A DNA stretch of 64,000 nt from CAIWHR01 sp963734055 (GTDB lineage Bacteria; Pseudomonadota; Gammaproteobacteria; Burkholderiales; Casimicrobiaceae), in contig CAVTFQ010000001.1 in NCBI GenBank assembly GCA_963734055.1, positions 1 to 64,000 of the forward strand, given 5' to 3'. A program made the position numbers and the translations under genes. This document shows, one piece after another, positions 25,104 to 34,602 of this stretch. The first letter of the stretch is position 1. Every line of letters starts with the position of its first letter. The notes beneath the pieces are model-generated. The model saw only the letters and a list, made by a program, of their open reading frames with translations. It was not told the origin of the DNA and did not search any database.

Positions 25104-25871
25104 CTATTTCGGCGCCATCCGGATCGCGCCGTCGAGGCGGATCACTTCTCCGTTGAGCATCACGTTGCGCACGATCTCGGCGACGAGCGACGCAAACTCG
25201 TCGGGCCGCCCGAGCCGCGGCGGGAACGGCACCATCTTGCCCAGCGATTCCGCGATCTCCGCGGGAATCTGGCCGACCATCGGCGTCTGGAAGAGACCCG
25301 GCGCGATCGTCATCACGCGGATGCCGTTGCGCGAGAGGTCGCGTGCGATCGGCAGCGTCATTCCGGCGACGCCCGCCTTCGACGCCGCGTAGGCGGCCTG
25401 CCCGATCTGGCCGTCGAACGCCGCGACGGACGCGGTATTGACGATGACGCCCCGTTCGCCCTCTTCGTTCGGCTCGTTCCTGGCCATCGCCTCGGCCGCG
25501 AGCCGGATCATGTTGAACGTGCCGATCAGGTTGATGTTGATCGTCCGCACGAACCCGGCGAGCGAATGGGCACCCTCCTTGCCCACGGTCTTCTCGCCGT
25601 AGACGATCCCCGCGCAGTTGACCAGCCCGTCGACGCGCCCCCAGCTTTCGAGCGCGGCAGCGACCGCCGCCTTGCCGCTCGGCTCGTCGGTCACGTCGGT
25701 GCGGACGAACTTCACCCGCGCGCCGAGCTCCTTCGCGAGCGCCTGCCCTTCGGCCTCCTTGAGGTCGGCGATGACCGCGTTGCCGCCCCCGGCGGCGACC
25801 ATCCGCACCGTCGCTCCGCCCAATCCCGACGCCCCGCCGGTGACGATGAACGTGCTGCCCTTCAGCTCCAT
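25104..25871 (-). CDS. Short-chain dehydrogenase, 3-hydroxyacyl-CoA dehydrogenase type-2-like
   Basis: A 255-residue SDR with the NAD-binding TGGASGLGGA at the N-terminus, NCAGI, the catalytic Ser in NTASVAAFDG and YAASK (Tyr-x3-Lys). The long insertion between NINLIGTF and NTAS, the sequence GQAAYAASKAGVAGMTLPIA and the C-terminal GEVIRLDGAIRM are like HSD17B10 and bacterial 3-hydroxyacyl-CoA dehydrogenase type 2, which act in fatty-acid and branched-chain amino-acid breakdown. It is 13 bases downstream of the SPFH gene on the same strand. Confidence 0.85.
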   Translation of the reverse strand: MELKGSTFIVTGGASGLGGATVRMVAAGGGNAVIADLKEAEGQALAKELGARVKFVRTDVTDEPSGKAAVAAALESWGRVDGLVNCAGIVYGEKTVGKEGAHSLAGFVRTININLIGTFNMIRLAAEAMARNEPNEEGERGVIVNTASVAAFDGQIGQAAYAASKAGVAGMTLPIARDLSRNGIRVMTIAPGLFQTPMVGQIPAEIAESLGKMVPFPPRLGRPDEFASLVAEIVRNVMLNGEVIRLDGAIRMAPK

Positions 25872-25884
25872 CTTGTCTGCCCTT

Positions 25885-26832
25885 TCACCTGGTCTGCTTG
25901 AACACGGTCATCGCCGTCGTGATGAGTCCCGCGAGGTCGCCCAGGTTGGCCGGCAGGATCACCGTGTTGTTCGTCTTCGCGACGTTGGCGAACGCGGCGA
26001 CATACTGCTCGGCGACCTTGAGATTCACTGCCTGCAGCCCGCCCGGCGACTCGATCGCCTCCGCCACCTGCCGGATCGCCTTCGCGTTCGCCTCGGCGAT
26101 CGCGAGCAGCGCCGCGGCGTGGCCCTGTGCCTGATTGATTTCCGCCTGCTTCTCGCCTTCCGACTTGGCGATCGCCGCCGCGCGCGCGCCGTTGGCGAGA
26201 TTGATCTGCTCCTGCTGCTTGCCTTCCGAGGTCGCGATCACCGCGCGCTTCTCGCGCTCGGCCGTGATCTGCGCCTGCATCGCGTGCAGGATCTCCTTCG
26301 GCGGCGTCAGGTCCTTGATCTCGTAGCGGAGCACCTTGACGCCCCAGTTCCCGGCGGCCTGGTCGAGCGCCGCGACGACGAGACCATTGATGTGGTCGCG
26401 CTCCTCGAACGTGCGATCGAGCTCCATCCGACCGATTACGCTGCGCAGCGTCGTCTGCGCGAGCTGCGTGATCGCCACCTGGAAATTGCTGGATCCGTAG
26501 GACGCGAGCCGGGGGTCGGTCACCTGGAAGTAGAGGATGCCGTCGACTTGAAGCTGCGTGTTGTCCTTGGTGATGCAGATCTGCGACGGCACGTCGAACG
26601 GGATCTCGCGCAGGTCGTGCCGGTACGCGACGCGATCGACGAACGGGATCACGAAGTTGAGCCCAGGCTGCAGCACCGCATAGAAGCGCCCGAGGCGCTC
26701 GATGACGAGCGCGTGCTGCTGCGGCACGACGCGGATCGCCTTGGCGATGACGATCAGCGCGACGACGAAGAGCAGCAGCGTGAACAGCGACGAGCCGACC
26801 ATGGCCAGGGCCTCCATTGACGTTTCTCTCAT
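25885..26832 (-). CDS. SPFH/band-7 membrane protein (stomatin/QmcA-like)
   Basis: A 315-residue protein with one N-terminal membrane helix (SSLFTLLLFVVALIVIAKAI) and a band-7 domain (VPQQHALVIERLGRFYAVLQ to the Ala-rich coiled coil AEREKRAVIATSEGKQQEQI). The ATG at 26832 overlaps the stop of the NfeD gene as ATGA; an inner ATG at 26817 is an alternative. Stomatin/QmcA-type proteins form membrane scaffolds and are usually encoded next to an NfeD partner, as here. Confidence 0.92.
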   Translation of the reverse strand: MRETSMEALAMVGSSLFTLLLFVVALIVIAKAIRVVPQQHALVIERLGRFYAVLQPGLNFVIPFVDRVAYRHDLREIPFDVPSQICITKDNTQLQVDGILYFQVTDPRLASYGSSNFQVAITQLAQTTLRSVIGRMELDRTFEERDHINGLVVAALDQAAGNWGVKVLRYEIKDLTPPKEILHAMQAQITAEREKRAVIATSEGKQQEQINLANGARAAAIAKSEGEKQAEINQAQGHAAALLAIAEANAKAIRQVAEAIESPGGLQAVNLKVAEQYVAAFANVAKTNNTVILPANLGDLAGLITTAMTVFKQTR

Positions 26833-27242
26833 GGCTTGCGATCCGACAGCACGAGCACGTTCGCGCGGGTCGCCACGATGTACATCGTCTCGGCCCGGAC
26901 TCCATCCGGCGCGGCAAGCTCGCCGTCCCAGTCGGAACCGCGGTAGGCGACGCGGGCGGTGCCGTCGGGATTCCACCGCTCTACCCTGACCGCCTGCCCG
27001 ACATCGAGCGGCGCCTGCTGGGGCGGCTCGGCGCGTGCGAGCCGCCAGCGATGGGCGAGGATCGTCAGGATCACGCCGAGGACGCCGGCGACGGTAAACT
27101 GCAACGGCTCGCTCGCCCCGAGCAATGCGGCGACGCCGCCGAGCGCCGCGGCAACCCCGATCGCGAGCAGATAGAACGTGCCCGTGACGAGTTCGGCGCC
27201 AATCAGCAACGCCGCCACGATCCACCAGATCCAGTAGCCCAC
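26829..27242 (-). CDS. NfeD-family membrane protein
   Basis: About 137 residues from the GTG at 27242 (VGYWIWWIVAALLIGAEL), with membrane helices in the first 75 residues and an OB-fold-like C-terminal domain (DVGQAVRVERWNPDGTARVA to VLVLSDRKP). It pairs with the SPFH protein. The start is uncertain: an ATG 17 bases upstream would be in frame only if the run of seven G between the two were six, giving MGIGGPVGYW. The gene is divergent from fmdB. Confidence 0.85.
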   Translation of the reverse strand: MGYWIWWIVAALLIGAELVTGTFYLLAIGVAAALGGVAALLGASEPLQFTVAGVLGVILTILAHRWRLARAEPPQQAPLDVGQAVRVERWNPDGTARVAYRGSDWDGELAAPDGVRAETMYIVATRANVLVLSDRKP

Positions 27243-27436
27243 TGGCCCCCCCGATACCCATCGCGGTCCCTTCACCGAAGAATAATGGATTCGCGCGCTT
27301 GCATGGCGGCGCGCGCATTCCCATATCTTGGAGGTTCGCGCGCGGCTACCGGGGCTGTCGCGCGCGCGCACCGTTTCGGATATAATTATCGCTTTTGAAT
27401 CAAGCGCTTTTGCGCGACCCGGCTACCGAGGCTGCC

Positions 27437-27784
27437 ATGCCGATCTATGAATATCGTTGCAAGTCCTGCGGTCACGAGCTCGAGGCGCTGCAGAAGCTGT
27501 CCGACGCGCCGCTCGTCGCGTGCCCGTCGTGCAAGGCCGATGCGCTGGTGAAGCAGGTCTCCGCGGCCGGCTTCCAGCTCAAGGGCAGCGGCTGGTACGC
27601 GACCGATTTCAAGGGTGGCGCGAAGCCCGCGACGGGCAAGACCGCGGACACCGCGGCGGCAGGCGAGGCCCAGTCCGGAGGCGACGGCAAGATCGATACG
27701 AAGTCGGACGCGAAGTCCGACACAAAGTCCGACACACCGAAGGCAGCCGGCGGTGCACCGCCTGCGCCTGCCACCAAGGTCTAG
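27437..27784 (+). CDS. FmdB-family zinc-ribbon protein
   Basis: A 115-residue protein with an N-terminal zinc ribbon (MPIYEYRCKSCGHELEALQK, then CPSCKAD), the FmdB regulatory-protein fold, and a low-complexity tail with KSD/TKSD repeats and Ala/Pro. A TATAAT box at 27379-27384 lies 53 bases upstream. It is the first gene of fmdB-DUF502-aspS, a common betaproteobacterial order, and the usual relatives are about 70-110 residues. Confidence 0.9.
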   Translation: MPIYEYRCKSCGHELEALQKLSDAPLVACPSCKADALVKQVSAAGFQLKGSGWYATDFKGGAKPATGKTADTAAAGEAQSGGDGKIDTKSDAKSDTKSDTPKAAGGAPPAPATKV

Positions 27785-27801
27785 CGGGCGCCCCGACCGC
27801 G

Positions 27802-28497
27802 ATGAAACGCTACCTGATCGCCGGGCTGCTCGTCTGGGTTCCGCTCGGCATCACGCTCTGGGTGCTGAACGCGCTCGTCTCGGCGCTCGACCAGTCGCTC
27901 CTGCTGATCCCGGAGAGCGTGCGTCCCGACAAGCTCTTGGGCTATCACATCCCGGGCTTTGGCGTGCTCCTGTCGTTCGTGATCCTGCTCGCGACCGGGG
28001 CCGTCGCCGCCAATTTCGCGGGCGCACGGCTGATCGCGCTGTGGGAGTCGCTGCTCGCCCGGATCCCGTTCGTGAAGTCGATCTACTCGTCGGTCAAGCA
28101 GGTCAGCGACACGGTGCTGTCCGACCAGGGCACGGCGTTCCGCAGGGCGCTGCTGGTCGAGTGGCCGCGCCCCGGCTGCTGGACGATCGCGTTCCTGACG
28201 GGCCAACCGGCCGGCGAGGTCGCAAGGCACCTGCCGGGTGACCACGTCAGCATCTACGTCCCGACCACGCCGAATCCCACCGGCGGCTATTTCGTCATCG
28301 TGCCGACTTCATCCGTACGCGAGCTCGACATCACGGTGGACGAGGCGCTCAAGTACATCATCTCGATGGGCGTCGTGGCGCCGCGCTCGCCGGTCGGACG
28401 CGGCTTGCCGCCGCCCATCCCTGTCCCACCCGTCGCTCCGACCCCGGCACCCGCGCCCGGCGCTGCCGCGACCCGCACCGCCGACACCCGAAATTGA
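27802..28497 (+). CDS. DUF502 membrane protein
   Basis: A 231-residue protein with two membrane helices (YLIAGLLVWVPLGITLWVL and GFGVLLSFVILLATGAVAAN) followed by the conserved IPFVKSIYSSVKQVSDTVL and GYFVIVPTSSV blocks of DUF502, plus a Pro/Ala-rich tail. Function is unknown. It is encoded between fmdB and aspS in many betaproteobacteria. Confidence 0.92.
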   Translation: MKRYLIAGLLVWVPLGITLWVLNALVSALDQSLLLIPESVRPDKLLGYHIPGFGVLLSFVILLATGAVAANFAGARLIALWESLLARIPFVKSIYSSVKQVSDTVLSDQGTAFRRALLVEWPRPGCWTIAFLTGQPAGEVARHLPGDHVSIYVPTTPNPTGGYFVIVPTSSVRELDITVDEALKYIISMGVVAPRSPVGRGLPPPIPVPPVAPTPAPAPGAAATRTADTRN

Positions 28498-28606
28498 CCG
28501 GGCAGCTTCGCCGCGCCGCCGCGGTCCGCCGCGCGGCGCGCGCGGCCTGCCCGCCTCCGCCCATCGTCCTGCGATTCCAAGCCGAAATCCGAAACCGGAG
28601 ATCCTC

Positions 28607-30397
<1,791 letters not shown>

Positions 30398-30421
30398 CTT
30401 GAAGTAGACTCCGGCGCGATC

Positions 30422-30823
30422 ATGGCCCCGCCCGCGCCACCCCGCCGCCGCCTTCGCGCCACTGCCGTGCTCGCGCTGGCGGCCTGGGCGGCGCTCGTCG
30501 CCACACCCGCCGCGGCCCGGTCGGCACCGGATGCGCTGCCCGAGGTGGCGCTCGCCGACCTGCCGAAAGAAGCGCGCGAAGTCAACGCAGCGGTCCGCAA
30601 CGGCGGGCCGTTCCGCTATGAGCGCGACGGCGTCGCGTTCGGCAACCGCGAACGCCTGCTGCCCGCGGAACCGCGCGGCTACTACCTCGAATACACGGTG
30701 CCGACGCCCGGTGTGGCGAATCGCGGCGCGCGCCGGATCGTCTGCGGCGGACCGCCGCGCGAGCCGCATGCCTGCTTCTACACGGCCGACCATTACCAGT
30801 CGTTCCGGAGGATCCGAGAATGA
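30422..30823 (+). CDS. Secreted barnase/RNase T1-type ribonuclease
   Basis: A 133-residue protein with an N-terminal signal peptide (AVLALAAWAALVATPAAA) and a microbial ribonuclease (N1/T1/barnase) domain. The catalytic residues are visible in order: Glu in YYLEYTVPTPG, Arg in RGARRIVCGG and His in TADHYQSFRRI. GPFRYERDGVAFGNRERLLP is the typical binding loop region. It is followed by the barstar gene, whose ATG overlaps its stop, giving a toxin-immunity pair. The small size and signal peptide suggest export from the cell, though a periplasmic role is possible. Confidence 0.88.
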   Translation: MAPPAPPRRRLRATAVLALAAWAALVATPAAARSAPDALPEVALADLPKEAREVNAAVRNGGPFRYERDGVAFGNRERLLPAEPRGYYLEYTVPTPGVANRGARRIVCGGPPREPHACFYTADHYQSFRRIRE

Positions 30824-31209
30824 AGGTTCCCGAGCTCCACGATCTGGAAATGTCAGGCGTGCACGCGTGGTCGGGTGACACGCACCCGCTCGCGACCGCC
30901 GCAGCGGCAGCGAAGCTCAAATATTTTTCCGCCGACCTGAAGACGGTCGACAGCAAGGCGGCGCTGCTCGATGCCGTCGCCAAGGGGCTTCGGCTGCCGG
31001 AACACTTCGGCAGCAACTGGGACGCGCTCGCGGATTCGCTCGAGGATGCCGAGTGCGTGGGCACGAACGGCTGCGTGATCGCGCTCGCGCACGCCGGCGC
31101 CTATCGCAAGGCGCACGGTGTCGACTGGACCACGTTCGAGGACATTCTCGCCGAGGCGTCCGACTACTGGCGCGAGCGGCACAAGCCGTTCTGGGTATTC
31201 GTAAGTTAG
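30820..31209 (+). CDS. Barstar-family ribonuclease inhibitor
   Basis: A 129-residue barstar. The family core is FSADLKTVDSKAALLDAVAK, LPEHFGSNWDALADSLED and the C-terminal ASDYWRERHKPFWVFVS. It starts within the stop of the RNase gene (ATGA), which couples immunity to toxin translation. An N-terminal extension of about 35 residues precedes the barstar fold. It would protect the cytoplasm from unexported RNase. Confidence 0.9.
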   Translation: MKVPELHDLEMSGVHAWSGDTHPLATAAAAAKLKYFSADLKTVDSKAALLDAVAKGLRLPEHFGSNWDALADSLEDAECVGTNGCVIALAHAGAYRKAHGVDWTTFEDILAEASDYWRERHKPFWVFVS

Positions 31210-31216
31210 GGGTGGC

Positions 31217-31684
31217 TTGGCGCACAAGATCCCGGTCTCGGCGCTGATCGTCGTCTACACGCGCGATCTCGACGTGCTCCTGATCGAGCGCGCCGATGCC
31301 CCCGGCTACTGGCAGTCGGTGACGGGGAGCCAGGAGGCCGGGGAGACGCTGCCCGAGACAGCCGCGCGAGAGCTCGCCGAGGAAACCGGCATCGACGCGG
31401 CGCAATACGGCGGCGTGCGGGACTGGAACGCCACCCACGAGTACGAGATCTTCGCGCGCTGGCGCCATCGCTACGCGCCGGGTACGACGCGCAACACGGA
31501 GCACGTCTTCGGCCTCGAGGTCCCGGACCGGGTCCCGGTCCGGCTCGATCCGCGCGAGCACCTGCGTTACGACTGGCTGCCGTGGCGCGAGGCCGCGGCG
31601 AAATGCTTCTCGTGGTCGAACCGGGACGCCATCATGCTGCTCCCCGGGCGTGCCCAAGCCGACGACCGCCCCTCGCCGCGGTGA
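31217..31684 (+). CDS. nudB: Dihydroneopterin triphosphate diphosphatase (Nudix)
   Basis: A 155-residue Nudix hydrolase with a complete Nudix box, G-x5-E-x7-R-E-L-x-E-E-x-G-I, in residues starting GSQEAGETLPETAARELAEE. NudB acts in folate synthesis. It starts with TTG at 31217 after an AGGGGTGG site, eight bases from the barstar stop. NudB genes follow aspS in many betaproteobacteria; here the RNase-barstar pair sits between them. Confidence 0.88.
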   Translation: MAHKIPVSALIVVYTRDLDVLLIERADAPGYWQSVTGSQEAGETLPETAARELAEETGIDAAQYGGVRDWNATHEYEIFARWRHRYAPGTTRNTEHVFGLEVPDRVPVRLDPREHLRYDWLPWREAAAKCFSWSNRDAIMLLPGRAQADDRPSPR

Positions 31685-31699
31685 GCCCGCGGACCCGCT

Positions 31700-32899
31700 T
31701 CACGCCCTTCTGCGCAGCAGCCGACCGAGCCGCTCGCGCTGATACCGAAGCGTGTAGCGCTCCGCGATCCACGGCGGGAACACCATCGCCCACGGAAGCG
31801 ACAGCAACTTGCCCGCGGGCGAGCCGTCGGAAAGCATGGACCTGAGCACGGTCTCCGCGATCATCGGGTGCCGCTCGCCGAACGAGCCCAGCAGAGGCCG
31901 GCCCTCGATCAGGCCGCGGTCGATCATCGCGCCCAGGATCCGGTTTTCGACGGCGCCCGCGATGTCCTGCGCCGCAGCGAGGCGCGCGAGGATTCCCTCG
32001 GGGACGCGGCAGAGGCCACGCGTCGCCAGAAACGACACCAGCACGTACAGCGAGGCTCTGGCGAAGTCGTTGTCGAGCCACTCCAGCATGCCGTCCCAAT
32101 CGAGATCCGGCCCCGATGCCCCGAGCAGGTACACCGCATCGAACAGGGATTTCGCGAAAGTCGGGTCGGGCCCGTAGTTCGACATGTCGCGCATCCAATA
32201 CGACGCCAGGTAGACGAGCTGCAGCTCCGCGCTCAGCCGCCGCACGGGTCTGCCCGCGAACGCGGAGTCGACGGCATGATGCTCGAGCATGTCGGGCGCG
32301 AACAACCGGTTGCGCCGCAGGCGATCCCCCTCGGGGAACAGGCCCGTGTGGAGCTCGACCCAGACGCGTCGCTCGGGCAGGAACAGCGGCGCGCCGTGCG
32401 GATCACCCGCCTCCTCGCGGAACCCCGGCATCGGCGCATAGCCGCGCCGAAGCAGCATCGCCTCGACCTGCGCGCGATCGCGCTCCGCCACCAGCAGGTC
32501 GATGTCGCCCATCGGCCGGAGATGCGGCGCGGGATAGAACTGGTCACTGACGGATACGCCCTTGAGCAGCGTAACGCGCACGCCGAGCTCGCGGCACGCG
32601 TCGAGGATGTCGGTGGTGGCGTCGCGGACCTCGCCGTAGACGATCTGCGCCGTTAGTTCCGCCGCGCGCAACGTCGGCAGCCGCTCCGCGGGAAGCGCGC
32701 CACCCGCCTCGCGCGCCCACCACCCGAGCATGGGCGCGAAGCCGGCACGCACGACGTGCTGCAACCGACGCTCGTCGAGGATCACAGGCGCGGGCGGTTC
32801 GCCCTCCGGGACGGCGCCAGCTCGCGACCCTTCCGCTGCCCGTCGCAGCAGGGCGCGCAGGGGACCGCCGGGCGCCGATGCACGGGATTCGTAGTTCAC
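31700..32899 (-). CDS. Nucleotidyltransferase family protein (NTP_transf_5-like)
   Basis: A 399-residue cytoplasmic protein. The minimal nucleotidyltransferase core is LKGVSVSDQFYP, then LRPMGDIDLLVAERDR (Asp-x-Asp catalytic pair), followed by WVELHTGLFPEG and an alpha-helical C-terminal half. This is the pattern of the uncharacterised nucleotidyltransferases found in several peptide-modification clusters. It starts with GTG at 32899 and is divergent from the PqqD-like gene, with only 66 bases between starts, so the two are probably co-regulated. Its target is unknown; nucleotidylation of a peptide or protein is an inference. Confidence 0.8.
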   Translation of the reverse strand: MNYESRASAPGGPLRALLRRAAEGSRAGAVPEGEPPAPVILDERRLQHVVRAGFAPMLGWWAREAGGALPAERLPTLRAAELTAQIVYGEVRDATTDILDACRELGVRVTLLKGVSVSDQFYPAPHLRPMGDIDLLVAERDRAQVEAMLLRRGYAPMPGFREEAGDPHGAPLFLPERRVWVELHTGLFPEGDRLRRNRLFAPDMLEHHAVDSAFAGRPVRRLSAELQLVYLASYWMRDMSNYGPDPTFAKSLFDAVYLLGASGPDLDWDGMLEWLDNDFARASLYVLVSFLATRGLCRVPEGILARLAAAQDIAGAVENRILGAMIDRGLIEGRPLLGSFGERHPMIAETVLRSMLSDGSPAGKLLSLPWAMVFPPWIAERYTLRYQRERLGRLLRRRA

Positions 32900-32919
32900 G
32901 CGATGGAGGCTACAGCTCT

Positions 32920-32935
32920 ATTCCATTGTCATGCT
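32920..32935 (+). promoter_or_regulatory. 16-bp motif in the divergent promoter of the PqqD/kinase cassette
   Basis: ATTCCATTGTCATGCT lies in the 66-base gap between the nucleotidyltransferase and PqqD-like genes. The same 16 bases occur at 39059-39074 upstream of the first IPTL-CTERM gene, and a 13/16 version occurs at 40407-40422 upstream of the second. It contains TTGTCA, a possible -35 box. Activator or sigma-factor site is inferred. Confidence 0.55.
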
Positions 32936-32965
32936 ATTTCATCTTATTTGCGGTAGGATGAAAAG

Positions 32966-33235
32966 ATGGTGAATAGGATTCGCCCGAAGCTCGATGGAGT
33001 GACGGTCCGTCCCGTCGAGGACGAACTATTGCTGCTCGACAGCGAGACGCAGCGCATCCATCAGTTGAACCCGACAGCGAGTCTTATCTGGCGTTGTTGC
33101 GGCGAGGCGGCATCCGAGGAGGAAATAGCGACCCAGCTCGTCGCGAGATATGCGGTCGACGAGGCCGTTGCGTTGAGAGACGTGGCCGACACGCTGCGCC
33201 GTCTGCTCGAGCTCAGGCTGGTCGTGGACGCCTGA
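32966..33235 (+). CDS. PqqD-like peptide chaperone (HPr-rel-A system type)
   Basis: An 89-residue winged-helix protein of the PqqD/RRE family (VRPVEDELLLLDSETQRIHQ, then LNPTASLIWRCCGEAASEEE, then VADTLRRLLELRLV). PqqD-like domains bind the leader of a peptide substrate and present it to modifying enzymes. The company of an HprK-like kinase gene fits what databases call the HPr-rel-A system PqqD family peptide chaperone. ATG 32966 has AGGA seven bases before it. The substrate is probably the small peptide encoded 43 bases downstream. Confidence 0.88.
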   Translation: MVNRIRPKLDGVTVRPVEDELLLLDSETQRIHQLNPTASLIWRCCGEAASEEEIATQLVARYAVDEAVALRDVADTLRRLLELRLVVDA

Positions 33236-33277
33236 GTCCCGCACCTGCATCCGTACGCTCTTTCGCGGAGGTCATCG

Positions 33278-33451
33278 ATGGCGAACCAATCGAAACCGCA
33301 ACGGCCCGCGCGCCGGGAATTCGTCAGGAAAGCTGCCTACGTCGCGCCGGCCATCCTGACGCTCGCCGCGACCCCGAGCCACGCCACGGTCGGATCGGCC
33401 AAGCCGGTGCCTTCGACCGGCGTGATCCGTCCCCCGGTCACCGGCAAGTAG
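33278..33451 (+). CDS. 57-residue candidate substrate peptide with Tat-like leader
   Basis: A small gene with a perfect GGAGGT five bases before its ATG, placed between the PqqD-like and kinase genes. The peptide begins MANQSKPQRPARREFVRKAA, continues YVAPAILTLAATPSHA and ends in a short segment TVGSAKPVPSTGV then IRPPVTGK. RREFVRK resembles a twin-arginine motif, the next 16 residues are hydrophobic, and SHA fits a signal-peptidase site, leaving about 21 residues. That tail has two Ser and three Thr that an HprK-like kinase could phosphorylate. It could be a modified secreted peptide or the leader-bearing precursor of one. I know of no named family. The frame, ribosome-binding site and position make a real gene likely. 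Confidence 0.75.
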   Translation: MANQSKPQRPARREFVRKAAYVAPAILTLAATPSHATVGSAKPVPSTGVIRPPVTGK

Positions 33452-33510
33452 CCGCGCCACCGCTTGTGGCCGCGGGCGGCCGGCGCAAGGCCCGACGGCG
33501 GGAACGACCG

Positions 33511-34374
33511 ATGAACCCGCTGCGTGACGCCACGTCGCTGTCGCTCGAAGTCCTGGGCCTGCGAGTGCACGTCGGATGCGCCGACGCCACGACGGCCACT
33601 GTCCTGCAAGCCAATTTCGGGGCGATGATCGCGCCCCACGATTCCGGCGTGCACGACTTCCGCTACCGGATCGAGCGCGGACCGCAATCGTCGTTCACGC
33701 TCGCCCGCGACGCCGCGGAGCCATGCGCGTGCGCCGACCTCGGCGACCTCGTGTTCGCGCTCGAGAAGGATCTGACGATCGAGTTGCAGCTCCGGCGCCG
33801 CGACCTCCTGTTCCTGCACGCCGCGGCTCTCGAATGGCACGGTCATTCCGTCCTGCTCGCGGGCGCGTCCGGCAGCGGCAAATCGACGACGGCCTGGGCG
33901 CTGCTCCACCACGGATTCCGGTTCCTGAGCGACGAGCTCGCCCCGCTGGAACTCGACACCATGACCGTGCACGCTTTTCCGCACGCGCTGTGCCTCAAAC
34001 ACGAGCCGCCGCGCCCGTACTCGCTGCCCGCCGCCGCGATCCGCCTCGGCCCCCGGGTTCACGTTCCGCCGCACGCGCTGCCGAGCTCGACCGCAGCCGC
34101 ACCGCATCCGCTCGCGGCGGTGTTCCTGGTCACGCATCGGCCTGAGCTCGCTGTGCCGCAACTCCGCGAGATCGGCCGGGCGGAGGCAAGCGCGCGCCTG
34201 TACGTCTGTGCGCTCAACCCGCTCGCGCACGCCAACCAGGGTCTCGACGCAGCCGTGCGGATCGCCGAGCGCACGCCCTGCTTCGCGGTCGACACGGCCG
34301 AGCTCGGGGGCACCGCCGCGCTGATCGGCGCGACCGTTGCCGCAGCGATCGATCGTGGAATCGCGGCCAGCTAG
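33511..34374 (+). CDS. HPr-kinase-like enzyme (HprK-related kinase A)
   Basis: A 287-residue protein with an HprK-type P-loop kinase core: Walker A GASGSGKST near residue 120, and FLSDELAPL about 25 residues later, the region of the catalytic Asp. It has no N-terminal regulatory domain of classic HPr kinases, and no HPr is encoded nearby. HprK homologues are known to phosphorylate the C-terminal Ser of some lasso peptides; here the likely substrate is the 57-residue peptide upstream. It starts at ATG 33511, 59 bases after the peptide stop. Confidence 0.85.
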   Translation: MNPLRDATSLSLEVLGLRVHVGCADATTATVLQANFGAMIAPHDSGVHDFRYRIERGPQSSFTLARDAAEPCACADLGDLVFALEKDLTIELQLRRRDLLFLHAAALEWHGHSVLLAGASGSGKSTTAWALLHHGFRFLSDELAPLELDTMTVHAFPHALCLKHEPPRPYSLPAAAIRLGPRVHVPPHALPSSTAAAPHPLAAVFLVTHRPELAVPQLREIGRAEASARLYVCALNPLAHANQGLDAAVRIAERTPCFAVDTAELGGTAALIGATVAAAIDRGIAAS

Positions 34375-34430
34375 AGGTCGATCGTCAAGCGTTGTAACCA
34401 CGACGAATGCGGCGGTCGAATGCATGCTTT

Positions 34431-34522
34431 GTCGTCCCCGCGGAGGCGGGGCCCAGTGACGTTTGGACTTCGTGGAAAGCTCGTCCCAAGTCGCCGGGTT
34501 CCCGCGTTCGCGCGAACGACGG
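34431..34522. repeat. Palindromic dispersed repeat, diverged copy
   Basis: GTCGTCCCCGCGGAGGCGGG begins this element, which ends GTTCCCGCGTTCGCGCGAAC then GACGG. It is a diverged copy of the element at 42491-42565. The pattern, two GC-rich hairpins facing in opposite directions, is that of a common proteobacterial intergenic palindrome. It lies in the gap between the kinase and fumC genes, which holds no gene that I can see. Confidence 0.65.
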
Positions 34523-34602
34523 ATGCACACGATTCAAGCATTGCAGGAACAACGTGTTGAATCTTCACACCTGGAACGCGGTAGGCCGGCGCCGAAGGCG
34601 AA

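Noticed and set aside
31700..34374. Lasso-peptide biosynthetic cluster
   Set aside because: PqqD-like, kinase and nucleotidyltransferase genes fit, but no transglutaminase-like protease or asparagine-synthetase-like cyclase is encoded, and the peptide has no lasso core features.
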